Assembly: GCF_005502745.1 (NCBI RefSeq) | Contig: NZ_SCNL01000008.1 | Location: 1 to 64,000, forward strand | Direction: 5' to 3' | DNA: 64,000 nucleotides | Origin: Sphingomonas sp. 3P27F8 | Lineage (GTDB): Bacteria; Pseudomonadota; Alphaproteobacteria; Sphingomonadales; Sphingomonadaceae | Part shown: positions 9,638 to 18,135 of the stretch, piece after piece | Layout: the number at the start of each line of letters is the position of its first letter | Position numbering within the stretch: the stretch's first letter is position 1 | The notes under the pieces: generated by a model | Databases searched by the model: none | The model's input: only the letters and a program-made list of their open reading frames with translations | Told to the model about the DNA's origin: nothing | Made by a program: the position numbers and the translations under genes

Positions 9638-10799
9638 ATTTGGAAGCCTTCACGGTCGCATAGGCCCAGTCGAGCCACGGCCCAAGCGCCTCGATATCGG
9701 CGGTATCGACGGTCGCACCGCACCAGATGCGCAGACCGGCCGGGGCATCGCGGTAACCGGCGACGTCGAACGCTGCGCCTTCTTTCTCGAGAAGGCCAGC
9801 CATGGCCTTGATGAACGCCTCGTCGGCGCCCTCAACCGTGAGGCATACGCTGGTGCGCGAACGGATATCCTCGTCCACCGCGAGATGGCCGAGCCAGTCT
9901 CGCGCTCCGACGATCTTGTCGAGCGCGGCAGAATTGGCGTCGGAGCGCGCGATCAGGCCCTTTGCACCTCCGATAGACTTTGCCCATTCAAGCGCGAAGA
10001 TCGCATCTTCCACCGCGAGCATCGATGGGGTGTTGATCGTCTCGCCCTTGAACACACCTTCGGCGAGCTTCCCTTTCGAAACGAGACGGAACACCTTGGG
10101 CAGTGGCCATGTCGGCGTGTAGTTCTCCAGCCGCTCGACAGCACGCGGGCCAAGGATCAGCACACCGTGCGCGCCCTCCCCGCCCAGCACCTTCTGCCAG
10201 GAGAAGGTGGCAACATCGATCTTGTTCCACGGGAGATCATAGGCAAACACCGCGCTGGTGGCGTCTGCGAAGGTAAGGCCCTCCCGATCATCGGCGATCC
10301 ATTCGCCATCCGGCACCCGGACGCCGCTAGTCGTGCCATTCCAGGTGAACAACACGTCGCTGGACCAATCAACCCGGGCGAGATCCGGAAGCTGACCGTA
10401 ATCGGCGCGGATCACCTCCGGCTCGAGGCGCAGCTGTTTCACCGCATCGGTGACCCAACCTTCACCGAAGCTTTCCCAGGCCAGCGTGGTCACGGCGCGC
10501 TCGCCAAGCATCGTCCACATCGCCATCTCGAAGGCGCCGGTATCCGAACCTGGCACGATACCGATCCGGTGCGTGTACGGCAGCGCGAGCATTTCACGCA
10601 TAAGGTCGATGCAATATTGCAACCGCTGCTTGCCGAGCTTCGAGCGGTGCGAGCGGCCGAGCACATCGGCGTTCAATCTTGCCGCATCCCAGCCGGGAGG
10701 CTTGGCGCACGGACCGGAAGAGAAATAGGGGCGAGCCGGCTTCGCAGCGGGCTTGACAGGCGCAATGAGAGCGCCGGTAACGAGCGTGGTATCAGTCAT
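9636..10799 (-). CDS. serC: Phosphoserine aminotransferase
   Basis: SerC transaminates 3-phosphohydroxypyruvate to phosphoserine with glutamate as donor. The start at 10799 (MTDTTLVTG) is set by GAGGAG 7 bases upstream and gives 387 residues. The open frame extends 279 bases further upstream but that part is leader. The alphaproteobacterial type is recognisable from RPYFSSGPCAKPPGW near the N-terminus and the pyridoxal-phosphate lysine in FSWQKVLGGEGAHG. It heads the block serC-serA-hisZ-purA. Confidence 0.95.
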   Translation of the reverse strand: MTDTTLVTGALIAPVKPAAKPARPYFSSGPCAKPPGWDAARLNADVLGRSHRSKLGKQRLQYCIDLMREMLALPYTHRIGIVPGSDTGAFEMAMWTMLGERAVTTLAWESFGEGWVTDAVKQLRLEPEVIRADYGQLPDLARVDWSSDVLFTWNGTTSGVRVPDGEWIADDREGLTFADATSAVFAYDLPWNKIDVATFSWQKVLGGEGAHGVLILGPRAVERLENYTPTWPLPKVFRLVSKGKLAEGVFKGETINTPSMLAVEDAIFALEWAKSIGGAKGLIARSDANSAALDKIVGARDWLGHLAVDEDIRSRTSVCLTVEGADEAFIKAMAGLLEKEGAAFDVAGYRDAPAGLRIWCGATVDTADIEALGPWLDWAYATVKASK

Positions 10800-10846
10800 G
10801 TAACTCTCCTCACAGAGAGCACGCGCGGCGTTGGGACCGCGTGGCC
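10800..10846 (-). ncRNA. Candidate structured serC leader
   Basis: On the minus strand, two hairpins stand directly before the serC start. The distal one pairs ACGCG with CGCGT (10838-10842 with 10821-10825). The proximal one pairs CTCTC with GAGAG (10815-10819 with 10804-10808), and its 3' arm overlaps the GAGGAG ribosome site. A conserved leader called the serC motif is known upstream of serC in alphaproteobacteria; placement and SD sequestration fit, but I could not compare with its covariance model. Confidence 0.45.
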
Positions 10847-11004
10847 CGTCGACGGCTCTAGCGGCGCGCACCCGCCCTGGCAATCGCGAAGATTTGGCCA
10901 CGTACGATCGGATAGTCGCGTCGCTGACCCGCTTCGTCATCGTTCGCTTGTCGCTGAATCCGCGCTGCGCCAGATGCGTGCGTGTGGTTGGCGTGGGAAG
11001 AGGC

Positions 11005-11646
11005 GTGTGCCGAGCGGACGGCGCGGCGATGATTGCGCTGGCGCTCGCCGGCTGCGGTCGGGTCGAGCATCCGTCCACACCGCCGCGCAGCGGCCAGCCC
11101 GTTGCGGGTCCATCAGCGCTTGAGACGGGGCAGTGTCTAGCCGACTTGCAGAGGCTTGGCGTCGATTATCAGCCGCTGCCCGACCGTCAGCTTGGCCCGG
11201 GTTGCGCGATCCTCGGCACGGTGAAACTGCTTGATATCGGCGTGCCGACCGCCAATCTCGGCGCAGTGCGCTGTGGCGAGGCGCGCGCTTATGCGGGCTG
11301 GGCGCGCAATGCCGTAGGCCCTGCGGCGTATCAGATTCTCGGTAGCGAGCTCGCGCGAATCGACAGCATGGGGAGTTATTCATGCCGCAATGTCGCGGGC
11401 ACTAAGCGCCGATCAGGCCATTCAATCGCCAACGCGATCGATATCAGCGCATTCGTGTTGAAAGACGGCCGCCGCATCACCGTGCTCAGCGACTGGAACT
11501 CGCCCGATCAGAATGTGCGGTACTTTCTGCGCGTCGTGCACCAATCGGCGTGCAAACGCTTCGGAACAGTGTTGTCCCCCGATTACAATACAGCGCACCG
11601 GGACCATTTGCATCTGGAGGATGACCGCGCCGGTTTTTGCCGCTAA
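11005..11646 (+). CDS. Extensin-like C-terminal domain protein, LAS-type
   Basis: This protein carries the extensin-like C-terminal domain found in many alphaproteobacteria. The motif SGHSIANAIDISAF gives His-x6-Asp and HRDHLHLE gives His-x-His, the zinc-ligand pattern of LAS/M15 peptidoglycan peptidases, so a murein endopeptidase role is likely. Conserved cysteines occur near residues 17, 33, 88, 130, 175 and 212. A lipobox LALAGC is present, but the start is uncertain: ATG 11029 leaves only eight residues before the cysteine, while GTG 11005 with GGAAGAG upstream gives a fuller signal. The frame is open back to 10831. It is divergent from serC. Confidence 0.7.
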   Translation: MCRADGAAMIALALAGCGRVEHPSTPPRSGQPVAGPSALETGQCLADLQRLGVDYQPLPDRQLGPGCAILGTVKLLDIGVPTANLGAVRCGEARAYAGWARNAVGPAAYQILGSELARIDSMGSYSCRNVAGTKRRSGHSIANAIDISAFVLKDGRRITVLSDWNSPDQNVRYFLRVVHQSACKRFGTVLSPDYNTAHRDHLHLEDDRAGFCR

Positions 11647-11655
11647 TCACTTTCG

Positions 11656-12525
11656 ATGACCGAAACCCGCGTACCAAGCCGCGTCTTCCCGCGCGCGAAA
11701 CAGGATGCCGAAACCGCCAAAACGGGCATTTCGACTCCGCAGACCGAAAACCCCGCTTATCGCCTCGCATTCCAGGACATGGATTTCCTGTTGCGTGAGG
11801 ATCTGCGCCCGGTGCGATTCCAGCTTGAATTGCTGAAACCGCAATTGCTGATCGACGAGGCGCATATCGGCTCGACCTTCGTTTTCTATGGCTCGGCGCG
11901 GATTCCCGAGCCGGAGAAAGCACAAGCACTGCTCGATGCCGCCAAAGACGAGAAGAGTCGTCGTATCGCCGAGCGACTCGTTGCCAAATCACATTATTAC
12001 GAGATGGCACGCGAACTGGCGCGGCTCGCCAGCAACTTCCCGCGCGACGAGCAGGGCAAGCGCCATTTCGTCGTCTGCTCCGGCGGCGGTCCCTCGATCA
12101 TGGAGGCGGCGAATCGCGGCGCGCATGACGTTCATGCCGATTCCATCGGCCTAAATATCGTGCTGCCGCATGAACAGGCCCCTAACCCTTATGTCACACC
12201 CGCATTCAGCATGCAGTTCCACTATTTCGCGCTCAGGAAGATGCACTTCCTGCTCCACGCGCGCGCACTTGCAGCGTTTCCAGGCGGGTTCGGTACATTC
12301 GATGAGCTGTTCGAACTGCTCACGCTGATCCAGACGGGCAAGATCGCGCCGATCCCGGTGCTGCTATTCGGCCGCGACTTCTGGGAGAAAGTGGTGAATT
12401 TCGACGCGCTGGTCGAAGAGGGCGTCGTTTCCGAGCGCGACCTGGAGATCTTTTCCTATGTCGAAACCGCGGCCGAGGGCTGGGCTGTCGTCCAGCGCTT
12501 CTATCAGGAACAGTCGGGCGGCTGA
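11656..12525 (+). CDS. LOG family protein (nucleotide 5'-monophosphate phosphoribohydrolase-like)
   Basis: A 289-residue protein with the LOG/TIGR00730 Rossmann-like fold: the nucleotide-binding GGGPSIMEAANRGAHD and the catalytic signature PGGFGTFDELFE are both present. Such proteins cleave the N-glycosidic bond of nucleoside monophosphates (cytokinin activation in plants, PpnN-like in bacteria). The first 55 residues precede the fold and hold the segment AYRLAFQDMDFLLRED, a feature of the longer bacterial subfamily. It follows the extensin-like gene by nine bases, so the two may be co-transcribed. Confidence 0.85.
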   Translation: MTETRVPSRVFPRAKQDAETAKTGISTPQTENPAYRLAFQDMDFLLREDLRPVRFQLELLKPQLLIDEAHIGSTFVFYGSARIPEPEKAQALLDAAKDEKSRRIAERLVAKSHYYEMARELARLASNFPRDEQGKRHFVVCSGGGPSIMEAANRGAHDVHADSIGLNIVLPHEQAPNPYVTPAFSMQFHYFALRKMHFLLHARALAAFPGGFGTFDELFELLTLIQTGKIAPIPVLLFGRDFWEKVVNFDALVEEGVVSERDLEIFSYVETAAEGWAVVQRFYQEQSGG

Positions 12526-12551
12526 CTCTGGATCATGGCACACAAAACAAA

Positions 12552-12581
12552 CGCGCCGGTAGTGACCAACCTACCGGCGCG
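12552..12581. terminator. Intrinsic terminator between convergent genes
   Basis: A perfect 11-bp inverted repeat, CGCGCCGGTAG and CTACCGGCGCG with an 8-base loop, lies between the LOG gene (+) and the cytochrome c gene (-). T tracts are poor on both sides. Confidence 0.65.
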
Positions 12582-12636
12582 CTCAAATATCTGGAGTACT
12601 CGACCAGCGTAATTCGAAAGAATGCCGGTCGGCTAC

Positions 12637-13281
12637 CTACTTCTTGGCGATTGCCCCAGCGGCAGGCGCCGTGCCATTCGCGGACGCGTCTGCAGGAGAG
12701 GCCGCATTGGCGGTCGCGCCCTCAGCCTTCGCTTCGGGCTTGGCATCAGGGGCCGGTGCGGCCGGCAGCGGCAAATTCGACCCCTGCTGGTTGAGATAGA
12801 GAATCACATCGGCGCGATCCTGCGGGTTCGACAGGCCCGCGAAGGTCATCTTGGTGCCATTGGCAAATTTACGCGGGCTGGTGAGCCACGCGTTCATCTT
12901 GTCGAAATCCCACTTGCCGCCGATGGCTTTCAGTCCATCGGAGAAGGCGAAACCGCCCTTGCCCTGCGCGATTTCATCGCCAAGCGTAGCGTACAGGTTC
13001 GGCCCGACCCCGTTTGCACCGCCCTGATTGATCGTGTGGCAGGCCGCGCACTTCTTGAACACTTCGGCACCCTTTGCCGCATCCGCCTTTGGCAGGAGCG
13101 ACGCGATCGGCACAGCCGCCGCCGCGCCGCCGCCACCGGCATCGTCCGCGGCCTCAACCGGGTAGCCGAATTTTTCGCTGTGACCGGAGTGGAAAATCAT
13201 GCCGCCCGCGATCGACAACCCCAACGCCGCGCCACATGCCGCAAGCACCCAACCCGCAATGGTGTTGTTCCGATCGTCCAT
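12637..13281 (-). CDS. Membrane-anchored mono-heme cytochrome c
   Basis: A 214-residue class I cytochrome c. The start at 13281 (MDDRNNTIAGWVLAACG) gives one N-terminal transmembrane helix (about residues 10-30) that would anchor the protein with its heme domain in the periplasm. The heme site is CAACH with the axial Met probably in GTKMTFAGL. The C-terminal tail of about 60 residues is rich in Ala, Pro and Asp/Glu and looks disordered. It is the CycM/c552-like type that carries electrons from the bc1 complex to an oxidase; the bc1 genes are in this window (petABC). It is divergent from pheA. Confidence 0.88.
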   Translation of the reverse strand: MDDRNNTIAGWVLAACGAALGLSIAGGMIFHSGHSEKFGYPVEAADDAGGGGAAAAVPIASLLPKADAAKGAEVFKKCAACHTINQGGANGVGPNLYATLGDEIAQGKGGFAFSDGLKAIGGKWDFDKMNAWLTSPRKFANGTKMTFAGLSNPQDRADVILYLNQQGSNLPLPAAPAPDAKPEAKAEGATANAASPADASANGTAPAAGAIAKK

Positions 13282-13391
13282 ATCCAGAAACCGCCCCTGA
13301 GACTTTATGCCGAACCCCATAGGAAAGCCGGGATCGTACCGCAAGCGGCGCTTTGCATGCTCGCCGATCGCGGCTAACGGCCGATACCGAC

Positions 13392-14282
13392 ATGGAGAAC
13401 TTTGCCGCCCCCGCCAGACCGATCGTCGCACAGATGGTCGCCGCCGCCTCCGCCGAGCCGGAGCGAGCGGTTTCGTTTCAAGGCGCGCCCGGAGCTAACA
13501 GCCATGTCGCCGCGCTGGAAGCGTTTCCGGATTGTTTGCCGCTGCCATGCTTTTCGTTCGAGGATGCGATCGATGCGGTAAAGGACGGGCGCGCCGCGCT
13601 AGCGATGATACCAATCGAAAATTCGCTTCATGGACGCGTGGCCGATATTCATTTTCTGCTGCCCGAATCCGGCCTTGTCATCACTGGCGAGCATTTCCTC
13701 GCGATCCGATACGCTCTGATGGGCTTAGGCACGCGGGACGAGGTGCGCCAGGCGATGAGCCATCCGCAGGCGCTTGGTCAGTGCCGCCACTGGCTGAAGG
13801 CGCACGATATTCAGCCGGTCGCCTATCCGGACACCGCAGGCGCCGCTGCGATGGTAGCGGAGGTTGGTGACACGCAAACGGCCGCGCTCGCGCCGCCCCC
13901 AGCCGCTGAAATCTATGGGTTGAAACTACTGGCGAACGACATCGCAGACGCTGATCACAACACTACCCGCTTCGTGATGCTTGCACGGGGCGGCCGCCCG
14001 TCTGCGGGAGAGGGCCCGTGGATAACAACCTTCATATTCGAGGTGAAGAACATTCCGGCGGCGCTTTACAAGGCGATGGGCGGCTTCGCGACCAACGGCG
14101 TCAACATGACAAAGCTGGAGAGCTATCAGCGCGCCGGCAGCTTCGCTGCGACCGAATTCTTCGCGGATGTAGAGGGGCGACCCGGCGATGCGCCGTTTGA
14201 TCGCGCGATGGAGGAACTAGGCTTTCACTCAAAATGGGTCCGCGTGCTGGGCACCTATAAACAGGCGCGGACACGCGGCTGA
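13392..14282 (+). CDS. pheA: Prephenate dehydratase
   Basis: This monofunctional 296-residue enzyme makes phenylpyruvate from prephenate for phenylalanine synthesis. The catalytic domain opens with VSFQGAPGANSHVAALEAF and has the substrate-site TTRFVMLA. A C-terminal ACT domain (from about residue 210) with KLESYQ provides phenylalanine feedback. The start at 13392 is chosen over the open frame at 13353 because homology begins shortly after it. No fused chorismate mutase is present. The gene converges with the DUF1254 gene. Confidence 0.93.
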   Translation: MENFAAPARPIVAQMVAAASAEPERAVSFQGAPGANSHVAALEAFPDCLPLPCFSFEDAIDAVKDGRAALAMIPIENSLHGRVADIHFLLPESGLVITGEHFLAIRYALMGLGTRDEVRQAMSHPQALGQCRHWLKAHDIQPVAYPDTAGAAAMVAEVGDTQTAALAPPPAAEIYGLKLLANDIADADHNTTRFVMLARGGRPSAGEGPWITTFIFEVKNIPAALYKAMGGFATNGVNMTKLESYQRAGSFAATEFFADVEGRPGDAPFDRAMEELGFHSKWVRVLGTYKQARTRG

Positions 14283-14283
14283 T

Positions 14284-14817
14284 CTAGCCTGTCGCTAATA
14301 CGCGACAGGTCGATCTGTGCCGCGCCGCGTCGATAGCCGGAAAATGCGCGCGATCGTCCACCAGAACGCGGATCAACGCGACGCCGCGGGCACCTTTGAC
14401 CCGCACAACTTCAGCACCAGCTGGCGCTACCTGCCCTTCCTGCGCTACCACCACCGTGATCGGCCTGCCGTGCGTCTCGACGTTGTTGCGCACTAACGCG
14501 ACATCGGTGTTCGCCTGAAACACCGACAGCGACCAATAGAGCGCCGGGACTGGCTCGACCGTCACCACAAGTGCCCCTCTCGAAAGATCGAACGGGCAGG
14601 AAGAATAAGCGAGATCAGGGCTGGGCCGCACGATTGCTCGCGACTTGCTGGTGGCAAGCGGTGAGTGCGCAAAGCTGTTCATCCCTGCTTTGCCCAACCG
14701 CGAAACGGCCGTCGCCATTAGCGTTTCCGGCGTGCGTGAAAGCGTGACGAACCACGTCACGACCGCCAATAATACTGCCAACCCGATCGGCCCGGCCCAC
14801 CGCCGGATCATTTGCAT
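14284..14817 (-). CDS. DUF1254-family protein
   Basis: A 177-residue protein with one N-terminal transmembrane segment (GLAVLLAVVTWFVTL, residues 12-26) and an exported remainder. The middle (SRAIVRPSPDLAYSSCPFDLSRGALVV) fits DUF1254, a fold found beside DUF1214 in many proteobacteria with no known biochemical role. Its start overlaps the end of the upstream DUF1214 gene by ten bases, so the pair is translationally coupled. Family members are often single two-domain proteins; here the domains are separate. Confidence 0.75.
   Translation of the reverse strand: MQMIRRWAGPIGLAVLLAVVTWFVTLSRTPETLMATAVSRLGKAGMNSFAHSPLATSKSRAIVRPSPDLAYSSCPFDLSRGALVVTVEPVPALYWSLSVFQANTDVALVRNNVETHGRPITVVVAQEGQVAPAGAEVVRVKGARGVALIRVLVDDRAHFPAIDAARHRSTCRVLATG
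14288..14309. terminator. Bidirectional terminator overlapping a gene end
   Basis: A perfect CCTGTCGC and GCGACAGG inverted repeat with a 6-base loop lies just after pheA and inside the last codons of the convergent DUF1254 gene. The T tract is weak. Confidence 0.5.
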
Positions 14818-15377
14818 GCCTCCCGCCGGATGCTGGGCAATTGATCGCGCGCCGGGCTGGTTGTGCCGGCATCGGATGGCAAATAGGTGCGTAGCGTGAG
14901 TTCGAAATGATCGAGACGAGCAGTAGGCAACCAGTGGCCGGCCTGCCGGTCAGGCGATACCAACATCGTCCAGCGCCCTTGCTCGCCAGCTCGGATAGCC
15001 GCGCTCTCGACCGAATAGGGGCCGTCTCCCGCAAGATAGCCGTCCCCATCGTACAGCGTCAGACTCCACCACCGGCCGGGTAACGCGCCGCCCGTGATCC
15101 GATAGCTGCAGCGTCCATCGAGCGGGCGGCCGGCGTCGTCTGTGGCGGAGGAATAATAGCGCGCTTCCCGTGCCGGCAACGCGAGGAGCCCGCGCCGCGC
15201 GACCACCGCACGGGTGCGCGCGCTTTGATCCGCAGAGCCGAAATCCACGCCGGTCGCCCATGGCCCGATCATTACGTTAGATCCTAGCGCACCGGCGCGC
15301 ACCGTGTAGATCGCGCTGCCAAACCCGGCCACGACGCCCGCCACCCCAAGGATCAGATAGCGGGCCCATGGCTTCAC
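14808..15377 (-). CDS. DUF1214-family protein
   Basis: A 189-residue protein with an N-terminal membrane helix (YLILGVAGVVAGFGSAIYTV) and a DUF1214 domain with the characteristic WWSLTLYDGDGYLA and the YSVESAAIRAGEQGRWT stretch. Function unknown; the domain has been suggested to be associated with the envelope. It is followed by the overlapping DUF1254 gene and preceded by ppdK by only 10 bases on the same strand, so the three may share a transcript. Confidence 0.78.
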   Translation of the reverse strand: MKPWARYLILGVAGVVAGFGSAIYTVRAGALGSNVMIGPWATGVDFGSADQSARTRAVVARRGLLALPAREARYYSSATDDAGRPLDGRCSYRITGGALPGRWWSLTLYDGDGYLAGDGPYSVESAAIRAGEQGRWTMLVSPDRQAGHWLPTARLDHFELTLRTYLPSDAGTTSPARDQLPSIRREACK

Positions 15378-15387
15378 GCGCGCGCTC

Positions 15388-18060
15388 CTATTTGTTCAGT
15401 GCCGCCTGTGCTGCCGCCAGCCGCGCGATCGGCACACGATAAGGCGAGGCCGAGACGTAATCCAGACCCACCGCCTCGCAAAAGGCGATCGAGGCCGGAT
15501 CGCCGCCATGCTCGCCGCAAATCCCGAGCTTGATATCCGGCCGCGTCGAACGACCGCGCTCGGCCGCCATCCGCACCAGTTCGCCCACGCCCTCCACGTC
15601 GAGGCTCACGAACGGATCCTTCGCGTAGATTCCCTTCTCCACATAGGATGTAAGGAAGCGCGCGGCGTCATCCCGGCTGACGCCGAGCGTCGTCTGCGTG
15701 AGATCGTTGGTGCCGAAGGAGAAGAACTCGCCAGCCTCGGCAATCTCGGCGGCGCGCAGCGCGGCGCGCGGCAGTTCGATCATCGTGCCGACGAGATAGT
15801 CAACGCGCTTCCCGCGCTCGGCGAACACCGCTTCGGCGGTGCGATCAACAACGGCCTTCATCAGTTCCAGTTCGCGTTTGGTGGCGACGAGCGGGATCAT
15901 CACCTCGGGGATTGGCGCCTCGCCGGACTTGTCCGCGACATCGAGCGCCGCCTCGAAAATCGCGCGCGCCTGCATCTCGTAAATCTCGGGATAGGTGACA
16001 CCGAGGCGACACCCGCGATGCCCGAGCATCGGGTTGAATTCGTGCAATTCCGCCGCGCGGCGCTTCAGCACGTCCACGTCCACACCGGCAGCCGCCGCGA
16101 CCTCCGCGAACTCCGCTTCCTCATGCGGCAGGAATTCGTGCAGCGGCGGATCGAGCAGACGGATCGTCACCGGCAGGCCGGCCATCACCTCCAGGATCTC
16201 CACGAAATCCCGGCGCTGTTCCGGCAACAGCTTGTCCAGCGCCACACGCCGCCCGGCCTCATCGGCGGCGAGGATCATCTGGCGCACTGCCGTGATCCGC
16301 GCTGCATCGAAGAACATATGCTCGGTGCGGCACAGCCCAACGCCCTCCGCGCCGAATTCGCGCGCGGTGCGGCAATCGAGCGGCGTTTCCGCATTGGCGC
16401 GCACCTTCAGGCGACGCACCGCATCGGCCCATTCCATCAGCGTGCCGAAATCACCGGCCAGCTCCGGCTGGATGGTCGCGACCTCGCCCGCCATCACTTC
16501 GCCGGTGGTGCCGTCGATGGTGACGATCTCGCCCTCGCGTACCTCCCGCGCGCCGATCCGCGCGACCTTCGCCTTCGCATCGATCGAGAGCGCGCCCGCG
16601 CCGGACACGCAGGGACGACCCATGCCGCGCGCCACCACCGCCGCGTGGCTCGTCATGCCGCCGCGCGCCGTGAGAATGCCCTTGGCCGCGTGCATGCCGT
16701 GGATGTCCTCCGGCGAGGTCTCGGTGCGGATCAGGATCGTCGCCCGACCATCCGCGGCCCAGCGCTCGGCCGTGTCAGCGTCGAACACGGCAGCGCCGCT
16801 GGCCGCGCCCGGCGATGCGGGCAAGCCCTTGGTCAGCACGTCGCGCGTTGCATCTGGATCCAGCGTCGGATGGAGCAGCTGATCGAGCGCCTGCGGATCG
16901 ACTCGCAAGATCGCCTCCTCGCGGGTGATGAGCCCCGCGTCCGCCATCTCCACCGCGATCTTCAGCGCGGCCTTGGCAGTGCGCTTGCCCGAGCGGGTCT
17001 GGAGCATCCACAGCTTCCCCGCCTCGACGGTGAATTCGATGTCCTGCATGTCGCGATAATGGTTCTCGAGCCGATCGAACACCGCCGCCAGCTCACCATA
17101 AACCTCCGGCATCGCCTCTTCCATCGAGGCGGCCTTGGCGCCCGCCGTCTCGCGCGCAGCCTTCGTCAGATATTGCGGGGTGCGGATGCCCGCGACGACA
17201 TCCTCGCCCTGCGCGTTGATGAGAAACTCACCGTAATAGGCGTTCTCGCCGGTCGACGGATCGCGCGTGAAGGCGACGCCGGTCGCCGACGTATCGCCCA
17301 TGTTGCCGAATACCATCGCCTGCACGTTCACAGCCGTGCCCCAGTCACCCGGAATGTCGTTGAGCCGGCGATAGACCTTCGCGCGTTCCGATTGCCATGA
17401 GCCGAAGACCGCGCCCACCGCGCCCCACAGCTGATCGTGCACATCCTGCGGGAAAGGCTTGCCCCATTCCTTCTCCACCAGCGCCTTGTATTCCGCGACC
17501 AGGGCCTTCCAGTCCGCCGCCGACATCTCGGTATCGAGCGTGAAGCCCTTGTCCTCCTTGGCGATTTCCAGCGCTTCCTCGAACGCGCCGTGATCGAGTT
17601 CCAGCACGACATCCGAATACATCTGGATGAAGCGGCGATAGCTGTCCCACGCGAAGCGCTCGTCGCCGGAAACCGTCGCCAGCCCCTCTACGGTCGCATC
17701 ATTGAGGCCCAGGTTGAGCACCGTATCCATCATGCCCGGCATCGAAACGCGCGCGCCCGAACGGACCGAGACGAGCAGCGGCCCCGCCCCGCTCGCGGAG
17801 GCATCGCCGAATTTCTTGCCCGTCGCGCCCTCGATATGCGCGATACCCTGCGCCACTTCGGCGCGGAGCGATTCCGGGAATTGCTCGCCATCGTCGTAAT
17901 AGCGCGTGCACATCTCGGTCGAGATGGTGAAACCCGGTGGCACCGGCAGGCCAATCGAGGCCATTTCGGCCAGGTTCGCGCCCTTGCCGCCGAGCAGGAA
18001 CTTGTCGCCCTTGCCTCCATCCGAAACACCGCCGCCGAACCGATACACGTATTGCGTCAT
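15388..18060 (-). CDS. ppdK: Pyruvate, phosphate dikinase
   Basis: PpdK reversibly makes phosphoenolpyruvate from pyruvate, ATP and phosphate, a bacterial route into gluconeogenesis. The 890-residue length is standard. The nucleotide domain is N-terminal (LGGKGANLAEMASIGLPVPPG), the swivelling His domain has TSHAAVVARGMG, and the C-terminal barrel has GLCRTEHMFF and LGICGEHGGDP with the catalytic Cys. The ATG at 18060 is preferred over TTG at 18066 because AGGGA lies 7 bases upstream. The DUF1214 gene follows closely on the same strand. Confidence 0.96.
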   Translation of the reverse strand: MTQYVYRFGGGVSDGGKGDKFLLGGKGANLAEMASIGLPVPPGFTISTEMCTRYYDDGEQFPESLRAEVAQGIAHIEGATGKKFGDASASGAGPLLVSVRSGARVSMPGMMDTVLNLGLNDATVEGLATVSGDERFAWDSYRRFIQMYSDVVLELDHGAFEEALEIAKEDKGFTLDTEMSAADWKALVAEYKALVEKEWGKPFPQDVHDQLWGAVGAVFGSWQSERAKVYRRLNDIPGDWGTAVNVQAMVFGNMGDTSATGVAFTRDPSTGENAYYGEFLINAQGEDVVAGIRTPQYLTKAARETAGAKAASMEEAMPEVYGELAAVFDRLENHYRDMQDIEFTVEAGKLWMLQTRSGKRTAKAALKIAVEMADAGLITREEAILRVDPQALDQLLHPTLDPDATRDVLTKGLPASPGAASGAAVFDADTAERWAADGRATILIRTETSPEDIHGMHAAKGILTARGGMTSHAAVVARGMGRPCVSGAGALSIDAKAKVARIGAREVREGEIVTIDGTTGEVMAGEVATIQPELAGDFGTLMEWADAVRRLKVRANAETPLDCRTAREFGAEGVGLCRTEHMFFDAARITAVRQMILAADEAGRRVALDKLLPEQRRDFVEILEVMAGLPVTIRLLDPPLHEFLPHEEAEFAEVAAAAGVDVDVLKRRAAELHEFNPMLGHRGCRLGVTYPEIYEMQARAIFEAALDVADKSGEAPIPEVMIPLVATKRELELMKAVVDRTAEAVFAERGKRVDYLVGTMIELPRAALRAAEIAEAGEFFSFGTNDLTQTTLGVSRDDAARFLTSYVEKGIYAKDPFVSLDVEGVGELVRMAAERGRSTRPDIKLGICGEHGGDPASIAFCEAVGLDYVSASPYRVPIARLAAAQAALNK

Positions 18061-18135
18061 GTTCAATCCCTAAGTGTGTGAATTCGCCGGGGAACGCGAA
18101 AGAAGAGAATGCAGATAATGCCGAACGCGGGACTA

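Noticed and set aside
15508..17400. A 630-codon plus-strand open frame opposite ppdK
   Set aside because: It is the shadow of a strongly conserved 890-residue enzyme on the minus strand and its translation is Arg/His-rich without any domain.
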